A DNA stretch of 64,000 nucleotides from Pictodentalium vernedei (Eukaryota; Mollusca; Scaphopoda; Dentaliida; Dentaliidae): positions 25,873,533 to 25,937,532 of the forward strand of contig CM062289.1 in the NCBI GenBank assembly GCA_031216915.1, read 5' to 3'. The notes under the pieces were generated by a model. The model was given only the letters and a program-made list of their open reading frames with translations, had not been told where the DNA came from and did not search any database. Positions 33,605-46,021 of the stretch are shown here, one piece after another; positions within the stretch are counted from its first letter, which is position 1; each line of letters opens with the position of its first letter. A program made the position numbers and the translations under genes.

Positions 33605-33918
33605 TGATTAAAACTAGAAGTCTTGTCATGAAATGCGCACAAATAGCACGTCGATCTGTGCGTTAATCTATGCGTTATGACCATAGTAAGGCTATCATAT
33701 TCTGTACATATGACCTGTGCACAAGCAATGTTTCAGCCAATGGACCTTCGGGTAACCCGGAGGTCCATTGGCAGAAACATTGCCTGTGTTTGCTATGAGC
33801 AACCAGGGGAACCTGCCGTGCTTTGGATGCCATTCGATATGGCAATTGCGCGCAATTCCTACGCGTAATTAAGCCTAAATAAGCGCACATTTCATGCCAG
33901 GATTCCTAGTTTTAACTG
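33605..33918 (-). mobile_element. Foldback MITE, family B copy 6
   Basis: The left terminus is mutated (GATTAAAACTAGAAGTC) and the right is intact, with TA at 33919-33920. Central palindrome present. Confidence 0.8.
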
Positions 33919-33920
33919 TA

Positions 33921-35512
33921 CTTTCATAAAAGATAAGCATAACTGACCTCCACCATAAAGGTGAACGAATTGAAAGCTGGAACAAAAACGCACTGTTCGC
34001 GAACTGGGGTCTAATTTTCAGCATTTTCACAAAGTAGTTCCCAATAATTTTGATAGATCCTCGTATCAATTTCTCGACTTCAGTTTTCCATTAACCCTGT
34101 TCTGATGGGTTGCGAATTGGTGCCTTCGAATACTGCATTGAGTTTGTCAAATGGGCGAAAATGAAAAATCCATTCTGCAATTGAGAGAGAGAGGGAGAGA
34201 GACGGGGTGAGGTGGGGCGAGGGTTCAGTAATGTTACAAATGCGCAGTCATTTTGGAGATTCTGTGTGGCATTCTCATTTTAACTGTATATCTTTTAATT
34301 GGATAACATTGTTAATTGTATATTACTTACAAGCACCAAACCATTTATCATATCTTGTAACCCATTAATTGCATACGGGCTACAGAGTTAACCTACTGTT
34401 AATTGAATGAAATTTCTTGTAATTTGTCGAACACTAAATTTCCCACATTTTTATACATTTTTGCCCTCAGTACATCCAATATAGATATTTAATTATACCT
34501 TGTTTGACAGAGAACAGGATATAATAGAATAAATGCCCAGTTTATGACTAGAAGATGGGGAAATGACCCATTTCATGTTAATTGTAATTGTATACTCTTG
34601 TTAAATATTGAATATTTAATATTTTCCTCTTGCAAAGTGGCTATTCAGATAAGCGGATCCCACTGTACAATACTACGTGTTGTGAATGCGGGGACGGGCT
34701 GAGCCAAAACAAAGTTACCGGGAAATGCACCTGAGGGGAGGGGAGGGAAGGGGCGGACTCGGAAAAAAGTTTGATTTTTCGAACTGAACAAACGTTGTTT
34801 CCTTGCCTTTGAGCGTCCAATAGAAATTTACGTGGAGGGCATTTCGGTGACATTTTTGCATCATATTCATCGCTCATTCAGGCTCATTCGGCAAAAAAGG
34901 TTGCGACAAAGAGGGCCCGGGATCCATCGGGCTGGCCATAGTTTTGACCAATGAGAGCACATTTCGATTTCGTGAACTGAAATAATGCCTTGCATCCGCG
35001 CGATCAGTAGGCAATGGCAGTCCACATAGAGGGCAGTTCAAAATACCGGCTGTCTAGGTAATCAGATCATTTCGACCTTTGGTCATTTCCACGAAGTTTC
35101 ATGTACCAACGGGTGTTGGGCCGTATCAGTGTTAGGTGCCGCAGGGGGCTTCCAATAGGAAATTTCCCGGTGGAACATACGGCCATTCCGCCCCTGGGTG
35201 AATAGCAGGCCTGTGCGGTTTGGTGAACGAATGTTTCGTTCAGTTATCATTCGCCTAGAAAGAAACAAGGTAACCGATTTTTTTTTGTCCCCCTGCATTA
35301 CAAGGCTCTATAGAAAAGTAGCGAGGACGTGTACTCGAATTGTCCACAGTATACGTTTGGTTATCCCTTCTACAACCATGGACCACCATATAATGATAAA
35401 ACATGTTGTTTTCTTCACTTTGGGGTGGGAATGGTGTGATATTAAATGCTGTTGGAAAGTGTTCTTTGGAAAGTGCGCAGAAGCGAAATCGCACGTTAGT
35501 TGTTGCTACAGT
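33921..35512. other. Long unannotated stretch
   Basis: It includes a GA-rich run at 34184-34205 and an AT-rich segment at 34260-34640. No gene or known repeat was seen. The open frame at 35198-35536 (plus) has no recognisable motif. Confidence 0.4.
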
Positions 35513-35513
35513 A

Positions 35514-35754
35514 CAGTCGCCGTGGACTGGTCGTAATCCAAGCGTGAGCAGTGATGTCCACTCTTGCGTTTACCAGGTAATAAAAATCATCATCAGCAAA
35601 ATTTTAATTAATGAAGCACCGGGTACAACCCGGTGCTTCATAAATTAAATTTTTGATGATTATTCCTATAATTTGTGTTTGGAATCTAATATTATTGCGT
35701 TCGTGGAAATATTGCTCACCCGTGGGAAGTGACCAGTCCACGGTGGCCGTTCTG
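35514..35754 (+). mobile_element. TA-flanked foldback MITE, family D copy 4 (complete)
   Basis: CAGTCGCCGTGGACTGG and CCACGGTGGCCGTTCTG are flanked by TA at 35512-35513 and 35755-35756. The central palindrome is ATGAAGCACCGGGT with its inverse. Confidence 0.87.
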
Positions 35755-35756
35755 TA

Positions 35757-36712
35757 TTTATTTTGGCGGAAATTCTTTTAAGATGGAAACAGCATGTCAT
35801 TCTATTGACATGTGGATGCAGTACTCAACCTTTGAGTCCAGGTTCTTTCGAAAGACTGTCAAGTCTTTCTGGTAAAATATGCGATATTAGAACTTTAATA
35901 AAGTAATGTTGTGTTAGTTTGTCGTAACCTGCTGTTTGTTCACTTATTTTTTAACTGATGTAAACAAAACGTAACCTAAATGGCCGTCCGTGGGTTATTT
36001 CCATTAAGAGGTATCCAATTGAGTGGCTTCCACAGTATTACTTTCCCCAAACAAAACAAAATAATTTAATCATTTTGGGGGTTGCTTCTCAGTCCTTAAT
36101 AAGGGGATTCGTTTTGCCCTTGTGGACAGGTTCAGTAAGAATTCAACTCTATACCCTTTTAGGAGCACTCTACTCGTTAACGAATTTCACTACAAAGGTT
36201 TACTTATTTTCAACAGAAGATGATTACTATCTGAGCAACCATAAGACAACAAAATTGGTTGGTGTATTTTTTTTAGCCTCAAATGCCGTATAGTTTTTGG
36301 AAGTAAAGCATCAAAAATATCTAAAGGCAATCACATTATTTTAAATTTGCCTTTAGCACTCCACATACACAGTTTGGGGTTCTGTTCATTATTATTAAAA
36401 TAAAATAAATATTCTCGGAACTCATTTTGTGCAGTAACACAACTGGCCTTTCGTGGTTGTCTTACACACCCAGTTATTGTCCTTCCGGGTAACTGATAAT
36501 AAATAATTAAATTTAGTTTTTCTTGAAAATGGGGAAATGATGAAGATCTTGCGAACCTAAAAGAACAAAATATCCTCACCAAAATTTTAGTTTTCTTCAA
36601 AGTTTTTCAGAGAATCACCCTTGTGATGTCGCAGTGCTTTTTAGTCTGCGCTGAGAAATTGGATGTGTTTGCATGGCAGATTAACAACAGTTATAAGACA
36701 ACACTAGCACAT
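35757..36712. other. Unannotated spacer
   Basis: No feature recognised. Short frames at 36075-36293 and 36331-36600 lack motifs. Confidence 0.4.
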
Positions 36713-37250
36713 TACATTACACGCCTGTTCTATGAAATCACAATCTACAGCAACACAAAATCATGCGGAAAATGAAAATCTGTTCCTCACATATGTGCGG
36801 AACAGAAATCGTTGACGGACTATTTTAAATAAAAGCGGAATTTCACTGGAATTTTCTACAAATCGTGCAAAGCAATTACAATTTGAATCGCTAGCGATAG
36901 CTAAAATCGTCCCCTTAGTTCCAATGTTTTCTATGTGCCAGTAGGGGATGAAAGAGTAACACGGGTTCCCCTCGCAAGTTTGGTTGGCGATAAAATGTGT
37001 TGTTTTTGTTGATAGTTGTCAAATGAATTGCGGAGTGTCCCTCCAATAAATTAATAATTGTTTTTACAGACGTGAAGGCGTGTAATAAACACAGAACGAC
37101 CCGCGTGTGAATGGGTTAATCGATATTGCAATTGTGCCATCGCGGAAGGATAAAACTCGAGGCCTGCGGCCTCTCATTTTATCCATCCGCGCTGGTACTC
37201 GTGCCATATCGATTAACCCATTCACACGCGTGTGTCGTTCTGTGTTTGTA
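36713..37250 (-). mobile_element. Composite hairpin element, family C copy 3
   Basis: Same order and orientation as 3223-3765: TTACACGCCTGTTCTATG edge, CATGCGGAAAATG, TTGACGGACTATTT, TCCAATGTTTTCTATGTGCC, GGTTGGCGATAAAATG, then the ACGACCCGCGTGTGAATGG...GCGTGTGTCGTTCTG hairpin. The middle hairpin has lost its second arm. Confidence 0.75.
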
Positions 37251-37974
37251 TAAAGGAACGCCTTGCAATTGACTGATTTTCGGAGTTGCGGGAAAGAAAA
37301 GAAAAAAAAACACGAACAAAAAACCGGAGAAATTTCATTTCCGTTTCCACACAGGTAAGATTACCATATGTTCCAGTTCAATCAATAACGCGATTGTATG
37401 AAAGCTCTGTCGACACAGAAGACTGTGATAATCGTCTAATTATGGAAGTGTATGTGTGGTCACAGCTGGGATCTGTGTTGGTTTCAAGTATTATTGGATG
37501 TTGATACCAAACATAACAATGCCTAACCCTTCTATGTTTACTTGCACAGTGCACTCGCGCAACAGAAGAAAAAAATGTTAATCACAAGATGTGACGAATG
37601 TAAGTGGTGCCCATTGTGCGATAAAACACAAGACAAACGATGTGGACAAGAGCCTGGAAACGAGTCTGATGAAGACTTGAATAATCGTCACAAATAAGAT
37701 TCACACATCTACCCATGAGGTTACAATGGTAGCACTGTCTGCAGCTTTGATCTGAAATCTTGAGCTCTGTGCTAAATGTTTGTAAATCTCGTTGTATGAA
37801 ATATTTAGAGAGAGAGAAGATATCTCTCAGCCACGAATCATGTTGTAAAGTTAATTGGGCCTTTGACAAATTTGTAGGCTTCATTATAAATTCTCACGGA
37901 AGCCAATATATGCTATAAAAAGGGAAATACGAAATTAACCCCTTTATGATTTGGTATGGACTCATATATTCATC
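37251..37974. other. Unannotated spacer
   Basis: An open frame of 100 codons on the minus strand (37582-37884) has several Cys and His but no pattern I recognise. Confidence 0.35.
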
Positions 37975-38225
37975 TTAACCCTTTACCCAACGCACACGAT
38001 ATCAAAATTTATTATTTTAGTTATCATTTTTAAAACTTTTTTCAAAAACTTCCCTCAAAACCATAGCATGTGACCTCTCATTGGAACGAGCTCGACGAGC
38101 TCGTTCCAATGAGGAGTCACATGATATAGTTTTGTTGAAGTTTTTTTTTAAAATAATATTTTTTCAGCTGCCGAATTTGCATATTACGTGGGCGGATGTG
38201 GCCGATTCGTTGGGTAAAGAGTTAA
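37975..38225. mobile_element. TTAA-flanked MITE, family A copy 6
   Basis: TTAA at 37975-37978 and 38222-38225 flank CCCTTTACCCAACGC and CGTTGGGTAAAGAG. The centre ATTGGAACGAGCTCGACGAG is a near-perfect palindrome. Orientation is opposite to copy 1. Confidence 0.87.
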
Positions 38226-38374
38226 TCACAATTCATGGATCCATTCCTGCTAGTCCCGTTAGCGTACTTGAGTTAAAGGCCCCACAAAGTAGATATTTTG
38301 TTTCTCATGCCATTCTTTTTGTAAAATTGCATGTGGGCGAGCGGTTATTAACTCAACTTGACAACGTCAAATAT

Positions 38375-39790
38375 GAGCTATTTTGATGGGTTGTGATCCG
38401 TCGTCCGTCCGTACGTACGTCCGTGCGTACTTACGTCTGTCAGTCCACAATTCCTTTAGCACACCCTACAGGCCACAGCTTTCGTCCGATCAGTTTCAAA
38501 TTTCATATGTTGCTTTGGGGCAATGTCCAGATGGGAGCTATCGATTTTCTTCGAATTTCGTTGAAAAACCTGGACGCCAGTGGCCATTTTGGATTTGGAT
38601 ATAAATTGTCCAACAATTCCTTTAGCACACCCTACAGGTCGAAGCTCTCACCCTCTCTATCCCAAATTTTATATGTAGCTTTGGAGCAATGTCTAGATGG
38701 GAGCTATTGATTTTTTCCGAATTTCGTTAAAAAACATGGCCGCCAGTGGCCATCTTTGGTTTGGCATATAAATTGCCAACAATTCCACCAGCACAACCTA
38801 GAGGCCGTATCTCTCACCCAATCTTTTTCAAATTACATATGCTGCTTTGGTGTGATGTCTAGATGGGCGCTATTGAATTTTTCTGAATTTTGTTGAAAAA
38901 ACATGGCTGCCTGCAGCCATCTTGGATTTTGATATATAAATTGTCCAACAATTCCGTTAGCACTCCCTACAGGCCGTGGCTCAAAGTCCAACCAGTCCCA
39001 AATTCCATATGTGGCTTTTGGGCAATGTCTAGATGGGAGCTATCAAAGTTTTCCAAGTTTCATTGAAAAACATGGCCGCAAGTGGCCATCTTGGATTGGC
39101 ATTTGAATTGTCAACAATGCCATTACCAAACCCTGCAGTCCGCATCTCTTACCCAATCTTTTTCAACTTTCATATGTACAGTACGTGGAGAGTATATTAT
39201 CATTAAATCACCCGCAGAGTGGAGATTCCACCCGAGCAATAATTGCAAATTTGTGGCAAAGCATAACCATCACAAGTAAAGGTCCAGCCAATGGACCTCC
39301 GGGTTAAACCCGGAGGTCCATTGGCTGAAACTTTTTCTTGTGTTTTTTGTCCATATGTACATAATTTGAAAGTGATACTTTGGGTGATACTCCACTCCGC
39401 GGGTGTTTTAGTTACAATCCACTCTCCACGTACTGTAGTTTCCGTGTGATGTCTAGATGGGAGCTGAATTTTGTTGAAAAACATGGCCGGCAGTGGCAAT
39501 CTTGGATTTGGCATATAAATTGTCAACAATTCCATTAGCAGACCCTACAGGCCGCACCTCTCACCCGATCTTTTTTAAAATTTTATATGTAACTTTGGTA
39601 TGATGTCCAGATGGGAGTTATCAAATTTTGCTACATTCCTTTGAAAAAGATAGCCGCCGCCGGCTATCTTGGATTTGACATATAAATTGCCAACAATTCC
39701 ATTAGTACACTCAACAGGCCTCATCCCTCACCCGATATTTTGCAGATTTCATATGTAGCCTTGGTGTGATGTCTTTTCTGTAGAAAATTG
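38375..39790 (+). repeat. Long tandem element, about 167-bp unit, interrupted by a foldback element
   Basis: It opens with CGTCGTCCGTCCGTACGTACG. Units share CAACAATTCC.TTAGCACACCCTACAGG (about 38448, 38612, 38778, 38947, 39113, 39525 and 39692), ATATGTAGCTTTGG and GTCTAGATGGGAGCTAT. Allowing for the insertion at 39179-39435, the spacing stays near 153-169 bp. Confidence 0.85.
39179..39435. mobile_element. TA-flanked foldback MITE, chimeric relative of family B
   Basis: The ends CAGTACGTGGAGAGT and ACTCTCCACGTACTG are flanked by TA at 39177-39178 and 39436-39437, interrupting the ATATGTAG motif of the host tandem unit. The core CCAATGGACCTCCGGGT..., GGCTGAAAC and CCATATGTACA.AATTTGA match family B, but the termini do not. 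Confidence 0.85.
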
Positions 39791-40259
39791 AGTGAATGAC
39801 TTGGCATAAGTGGCTCTTTCTATTTACTTCAGTCCTTATTGGACAAGTTGAGCTGCAGTGTCATTGTCACTTTCATTCATTTTATTTTTCATTTTTGTAA
39901 TTATTTCGTTGCCATCAAAAGTTGGTTATAAAAAGAGGGCACGTGGCAGGCAAAAGGCCCATGCGGGAGGGCCTGAAAAAACTTTTTTGTGCCTAATAAA
40001 TATTCCAATTACCTCATCAACGCATGCCTTCAAGATCCAGTCGGGACATGGACCATTACAGTCGGGAGAAATCAGCAGGTCATCTTTTTGACGCCCCATA
40101 CGTACCATAAGTGTCTGAGTGTGTGCTCTGTGACGTTGTGGCGTATGTTATGCACAAAGGGACACACGCATTCAGTTAATCAAATCTAAAGTATTCTCTG
40201 GGCACGCCGGCTGTATCTTTTCGTGGCTGACTAATTTAATAACTGCTGGCTGGAAGAAA
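39791..40259. other. Unannotated spacer
   Basis: No feature recognised. Confidence 0.4.
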
Positions 40260-40457
40260 TACACATAACGACACACGTGTGTGAATGGGTTAATCAATAT
40301 GACACGAGCGCCAGCGCGGACGGATAAAACGAGAGGCCATAAGTACCGTATGGATTAACCCATTCACCCACGTCTATAAAAGCAATTATTAGAAGGACAC
40401 TCGGCAATTCATTTGACAACTCGTCCCCTGAGTTCCAATGTTTTCTCTGTGTCAAGG
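40260..40457 (+). mobile_element. Family C copy 4, internally deleted
   Basis: The ACGACACACGTGTGTGAATGG arm, GGATAAAACGAGAGGCC and a shortened inverse arm are followed directly by AAGGACACTCGGCAATTC and GTCCCCTGAGTTCCAATG. Confidence 0.7.
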
Positions 40458-41100
40458 TGATAGTTTAAAGTTTAGGTTCTTTTGTTATTTTTAAAAGTGT
40501 TTATATTTTCGATAATCTCTCTCACTGGGCTAAATATAAAGCGTAAAGATAGGTATCTGGCGAACCCGGAAAACCGATTTGTCACTTGAACAGACCAGCA
40601 ATAATTCAAGCGCTGCCAATTAAGCACGAAATTTAATGTCCATTATTGCGCATTTGTTGAATGCCACATGGGCTATTTGATAACTGATTAAAGGAATAAG
40701 AGAGACCAGTGTTCTCCTGCAGTCATGATCTGTGCAATTATGGCCAGTTAATAGGTCATTGTAAAAACAGTTCATCGCACATGTTATGGTCACGTACCCA
40801 TATTACGCATCTAGCCTGTCACAGAATGTCAAGACATACCGAAATGCGAGTCTTTCAAAGGAACTTTGAAGCGAATATTAAATTAAGATATATCTAAGCG
40901 GCCAAGTTCAAGAGAAGCAATTAAAATGAGAATTGATGTTCTGACTATGGAAATAAAAATCAGGGGGTTTCTCGAAAAATCCATTCCAGTCTGAACGCGT
41001 GTAAGGCTGTGGATCGTTGGCCGTAAGAGCTGGGGATGTCCCATGCTATAGACTAGAGGAGGTGCCGCATCGGTGCGAGAGTAAAGGCACGCTGTAGTGT
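40458..41100. other. Unannotated spacer
   Basis: No feature recognised. Confidence 0.4.
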
Positions 41101-41105
41101 AGGGG

Positions 41106-42797
41106 AGCCACAGAGCTCATTAGCTCACCTGACTTTCAGTCAGGAGAGCTATAGTGATCACTCACCGTCCGTCGTCGTCCGTCGTCCGTGAACATGGTGT
41201 TTGCGACTTCTCCTCCCAAACTGCTGAACCAATTTAATTGATATTTGAGATAATAGTTTGTTAAGACATCGCAATTTGATTTTGTTCAAATCAAGTTGCC
41301 TCGCCCCTTGGTAGGGCCATTCCCAAAAAGTGTGCTTAAATCTTAAAAATCTTCTTCTCATGAACCAGGAGTAGCAGAGACTTGATATTTGATGTGCAGC
41401 CTTTTGAGGTGTAGACTCAGATTTGTTCAAGAGAAGTTTGTGGGGCTATATTTGCCGTCGTTATGGGAGAGGCCGTCCCAAAATTTATATTTTCCAAACC
41501 GAGAAGCAGATTTGGACCAAATTTGATATGAGGGCTTATTGGGTCATAAGTACTTAATTTATGCCCATTTTTTTCCCGGCAAGAGCTAAAAATAGAAAAA
41601 AATTAAAACGCCCATATCTCCAAACCTACACGGCACTGAGAATTCTTAATTTGGTGTGAAGCTTCCTTAGGACCAACAGAATGGAATGTTCAAATTGCTA
41701 TCGGTTTTATCTGGGACTTTTGAAAAAGTGCTGAGTCAGCATTTTTTAACACTGTGGGTAATGGGAAAAACATTTAAGACTACTTTTCTCCCAAACCACT
41801 GCTCCAAAAGCTTTCAAATTTCACATATAACATCTTTGGAAGATTGTTTCACATGTACATTGAAATCAATTCCCTGGGTCCATATTTGGGCTCTCTGTGG
41901 GAGCCCAAATGTTTAAATTAGTGCAGTATGAGGAATGTTTTTTAAAAAGCTTCTTCTTCAGATCTACCAATAAGAATCTTTTGATATTTGGTATGCAGCA
42001 TCCTTAGGGGGTGAGATTCAAGTTTGTTCAAGCCAAGTCTCTGGGTTCATATTTAGGCTGAAAATTTGGGGTCCCGTCCCGGACTAAGAAACTTTGGACC
42101 AAAATCCGGAATTTTTGTTTGTTTGTCTTTTTATGCGTTTCGGTCCATTTTAAGACAAAAAAAAATGTTATTTTTTTTACACTCAAAATTTGGGGGCCGG
42201 GTGGGACTTAGAAATTTTGGACCAAAATCCGGAAATTAGTTTTTTGGTTTTTTATACGTTTTGGTCAATTTTAAGACAAAATTTTTTTTTCTTCTTTTTT
42301 TACACTAAAAATTTGGGGTCCGGGTGGTACTTAGAAAATTTTGGACCAAAATCCGGAATTTTTGTTTTTTATGAGTTCGGTCAATTATAAGACAAAAATT
42401 TTTTTTTTTTTACACTGAAAATTTGGGGGCCGGGTGGGACTTAGAAATTTTGGACCAAAATTCCGAAATTAGTTTTTTGGTTTTTTATGCGTTTTGGTCA
42501 ATTTTAAGAAGAAAAAAAAATTTTAGGCTGAAAATATTTTGTTTGGGACTTCGAAAATTTCCGAACAAAAATAAAAAAAAATCTGTTTTTTATGCGTTTA
42601 TCTCAATTTTGGGACGTAAAAGTGCAGAAACTGAAAATGGAAGGAAAATCCTGTGTATTGTGTGGGCACAACTGCTTCTTCTAGTTGGTATATGCTTCTC
42701 TTAGGAGGGGCGTATGGAGCTTATTCAAGTCAAGTCCCTGGTTTGTTATTTAGACTACCATGTCAGGTGAGCGCCCTTAGGCCCCCTGGGGCCTCTT
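41106..42797 (+). repeat. Long GTCCGTCG tandem element, copy 1
   Basis: It starts with a hairpin, AGCTCACCTGACTTTCAGTC, then CCGTCCGTCGTCGTCCGTCG, and ends GTCAGGTGAGCGCCCTTAGGC with a GGCCCCCTGGGGCC hairpin. Inside are diverged units containing CTTCTTCT...TTTGATATTTGG..TGCAGC and TTTGGGCTC..GGGAGCCCAA. A later section (42060-42520) repeats AAAATTTGGGG.CCGGGTGG four times at about 115 bp. Comparable elements are common in mollusc genomes, from general recall. Confidence 0.75.
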
Positions 42798-43028
42798 GTA
42801 TTTAGAATAGGGGCAGTCGCGGGCCAAGTCAGTGGCCATATATGGGAATAGGATCAGAAACACGAAGTACGAGCTCAGGGAGGTATTTAAGGAAGACGGC
42901 ACCTGTTGTTGTAGAACGCAAGCCATAGGTAGGCTGGGTAGGCTTTGCCTGTATGAACATTATTGTGGGATAAAAGGAGGGGATCTTTTAACCCTATTAA
43001 TGGCGACTGCTTGAGTGAAAAGCATCCA

Positions 43029-43250
43029 GTAAAGTGACAATAAGCTAGTGGCCGTGTAACGACGGTAGTAGAGTGACATTTCGTCACTTGATAGAGGGAG
43101 GCGATAGAGTAAAATGACAATATGTTCGTTAGTGGTCGTGCGACGGCAGTGGTTCAGTGACAGTCCGTCACATGGTAGAGCAAAGGTGTCCGGTGAAGTG
43201 ACAATACGTTAGTGGCGGGCGACGGCAGTGAAGGAGTGAAGTGAAGAGGC
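43029..43250 (+). repeat. Tandem repeat, about 83-bp unit, three copies
   Basis: AAGTGACAATA.G.TAGTGG..GTG.GACGGCAGT recurs at about 43033, 43112 and 43195. Confidence 0.75.
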
Positions 43251-43649
43251 GACCAAAGAACAAACACCAGCGAAAAGGAGGAAAAACCAGCTACAACAGA
43301 GAATGCGGATCCGCAAGTGACTCAAAAACTGTGTGGGTAGGGGGTGATTGACGTTCTGTTTTTCTTTTTCATTGAGATTTCATGTAAGTCACGAATTACC
43401 ATATTTATTTTTATTTTTGTGTATTAAAATTGTTGTTTCCAGTAAACCCCTGTTGACTTATGCTTTTCGCGGAAAAGTCATTGAAGCTTTCAGGATAAGA
43501 ACCACCCCAACAAAGTGAAACGTGCGGGTTTGTTACGGCGAGACATACGTTCACGCACGGATCCAGGCGACATTCTTTTGAGTTTTGGCTGAATACGCGG
43601 CGTGAATCTATTTCCCACAACAGCGACAAAGCCTCGGTTTCCGACACAA
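43251..43649. other. Unannotated spacer
   Basis: No feature recognised. Confidence 0.4.
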
Positions 43650-43955
43650 TGTGCGCGTAGGCACATAGAACAGATTTGAGCTCAGGGGACGAACTATCAA
43701 CAAAAAGAACACATTTTATAATCAGCCAAATGAGGGGGGGGGGGGATCCGTGTTACTATTTTTAGGTATCACTTGTGATTCAAATTGTTGTGTTGCAATG
43801 CACGATTTGTAGAAAATTCCAGTGAAATTTCGCTTCTGTTTAAAATAGTTCCTCAACGATTTCTGTTCGGCACATGTGTGCGGAACGGATTTTCATTTTC
43901 CGCATGGTTTATTGTTGCTGTAGATGGGGATTTCATAGAACAGGCGTGTAATGAA
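43650..43955 (+). mobile_element. Family C copy 5, 5'-truncated
   Basis: GGCACATAGAACAGATTTGAG, TATCAACAAAAAGAACACA, a G13 expansion at about 43734-43746, TTTCGCTTCTGTTTAAAATAG, CCGCATGGTTTATTG and the GAACAGGCGTGTAATGA edge. The ACACGCGTGTG hairpin module is missing. Confidence 0.75.
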
Positions 43956-43971
43956 TTAGCGACTGTCTGGC

Positions 43972-44134
43972 CATATCATGTGACCCCTCGTTGGAACGAG
44001 CTCGACGAGCTCGTTCCAACGAGGGGTCACATGATATGGTTTTGTTGAAATTTGTTGGAAAATAATATTTTTCCAAATGCTGCATTTGCATATTACGCGG
44101 GCGGATGCGGGTGATTCGTTGGGTAAAGGGTTAT
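43972..44134. mobile_element. Family A copy 7, left side truncated
   Basis: It starts within the arm at CCATATCATGTGACCCC, contains the perfect centre GTTGGAACGAGCTCGACGAG, and ends CGTTGGGTAAAGGGTTAT. The left half is lost exactly where the family C copy ends. Confidence 0.8.
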
Positions 44135-45237
44135 TGCAAACTCTGGGGAACATCTCAAGGGTTCGATGCTGGTGAAGGCGACTTCGGGGTCTATTTCCTT
44201 GCTGTTTATTAGTCTAACTGAAAACCGACCGTCTTGTTTCTTTTCTTGAATGGTGGAAGAGTACAAGTGGTGTGCTGGCAATTATGAGTACATATTCCAT
44301 ATCAATCACTTTGCTTTAATTGATAATTTTTTTTCACTGTTGATGAACTTTGTGATATCGGTTTAACATTTTGCAACTTTCCGATTAATGGTGTTTATCT
44401 CTGTGTCGGATCATATAATGGCAGAAACGTTCTGTAAATATAACCTCAGAATGAAAGCTATATTTCCATTGAAACACTCTACTATTAATTGTGTTTTATG
44501 CCTAAAATCATTTATTGCCCTGCTGGGAATCATGACTTCCATTAGTGTGAATATTATTCCGTTTATTGTCACTACCATTGCGTTTTACCCAGTGGGAAGA
44601 CAGGGGCGGATGTTCTTTGATACAGGAATAGATAAAAGGTTATCGAAAACTATTTGGTTCCAACAAATCAAGGCAAGAGTTTAGAGTCGAATCGGGGAAA
44701 AAGCTTTGCGTGTGAGATCGAAATCAGCGTCTGTTGCATCCGAAGGCAACTGCTCTGAATGCATTCACCGTTAGCAATGTCGTCTTGTTGTGGACGGGTT
44801 GGCCCTGGAAAACTTTTTAACAAGCTAATTTGGTGTTGTTCGATGCAAAAAAATGGCGCTAACAACATATCCTAAACCTGCTGAAATCCGCATTTGGAAA
44901 TATTTTAACAGCGCTTTGAATTTGTGTGGCGTTTGGCAGTCCACGTGGGTGGCCATATTGATACATCAGCACCCTGATAATACGGTGTCAATGTGCATGC
45001 ACAGCGTGTGTTATTAGGACAATACGTGTAACCGTCGTCCATTCTATATGATGGAGGGTGCCAGCTTGGTTTCTTTGGGGGCAGTTGGGTAGTATGACCT
45101 CGGAAGCGTTGGGCTTTTGGAAGGTATATTCGATTGGAAGCGAGTATATCTAATTATCGGAAGCGACCTGACAAATACTATAAATACCCCAAATGAAACC
45201 TTCCAGACTACCATCTTGAGCAGCACAAAGTTCTATA
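44135..45237. other. Unannotated stretch
   Basis: A 98-codon frame at 44388-44684 (plus) has a hydrophobic middle (LLGIMTSISVNIIPFIVTTI) but no motif. Nothing else recognised. Confidence 0.35.
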
Positions 45238-46021
45238 GGATCCGTAACCAGGTATGTCAAAGGGACCGCTCGATTGGTCCGTATTGTGCAGCGGTAGAGT
45301 AAAAGATCCTGATTTTACAGCATTATCGGCGACTTTAGAATCTGGTTCTAGCTATCTCCGGTGTCATTGATAGAGTTATTGTAGATTCAGTCATATCATT
45401 CCATTCCACTTAACCTGTATCTGCCTATACATTCCAATGACCAAGTTGACACGAGTAGCTGCAAGCCGAGAGGTCCTCGGTTCGAACCCCACCTGCGGCA
45501 ACCGCGTTGTGTCCTTGGGCAAGACACTTCATTGCCCACGTGGGGGCATGGTGACGTTGTGTACTAAGGCGTACTGCACGTCGATGGTACACATGTCTTC
45601 AACCAATGCTAACCCTGCTTGTGTGGAGTTGGTATGTTGGGGAGCTGACAGTTGCTCGCCGTTGCTCGGTGGTTCTCTCCGGGTACACCGGCTTCCTCCA
45701 CCCGTAAAACTGTCACGGTTAGCCATTCTGCAGAAATATGTGACCTTAAACACCAATAAATAATAAATAATAATATGACACGAGTAAGATCTTTGCCAAA
45801 TGACTGTCTATCCGGCACAGCACGGGGATCGCGGTGGCTCAGGGGTAGACTGTGGGACTTCTATGCTAGAGGTCCCGAGTTCGATCCCCGTTCGAGACAA
45901 CCCACGTTGTGTCCTTGGGCAAGGCACTTTATCCCGGCTGCCTACGTAGGGGCACGATGACGCCGTTAACTTAGCGTTAACTTAGGCGTACTGCACGTCG
46001 ACGGTACACATGTCTTCAACC
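45238..46021 (+). repeat. Inverted duplication, arm 1
   Basis: GTAACCAGGTATGTCAAAGGG, CGCTCGATTGGTCCG, GTCATTGATAGAGT, TTCCACTTAACCTGTATCTG and TGACTGTCTATCCGGCACAG all recur in inverse order at 46758-47208. This arm additionally contains the SINE at 45458-45775, absent from arm 2. Confidence 0.8.
45458..45775 (+). mobile_element. tRNA-type SINE with perfect 11-bp target duplication
   Basis: TGACACGAGTA at 45447-45457 is repeated at 45776-45786, and the arm 2 paralogue shows the unoccupied site. The B box GGTTCGAACCC is at 45479-45489, but the A box is missing because the head is 5'-truncated. Body and GACCTTAAACACCAATAAATA tail are complete. Confidence 0.88.

Noticed and set aside
42740..42797. 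Helitron 3' end
   Set aside because: There is a terminal hairpin (GGCCCCCTGGGGCC), but the required CTRR after it is absent and no helicase is present.
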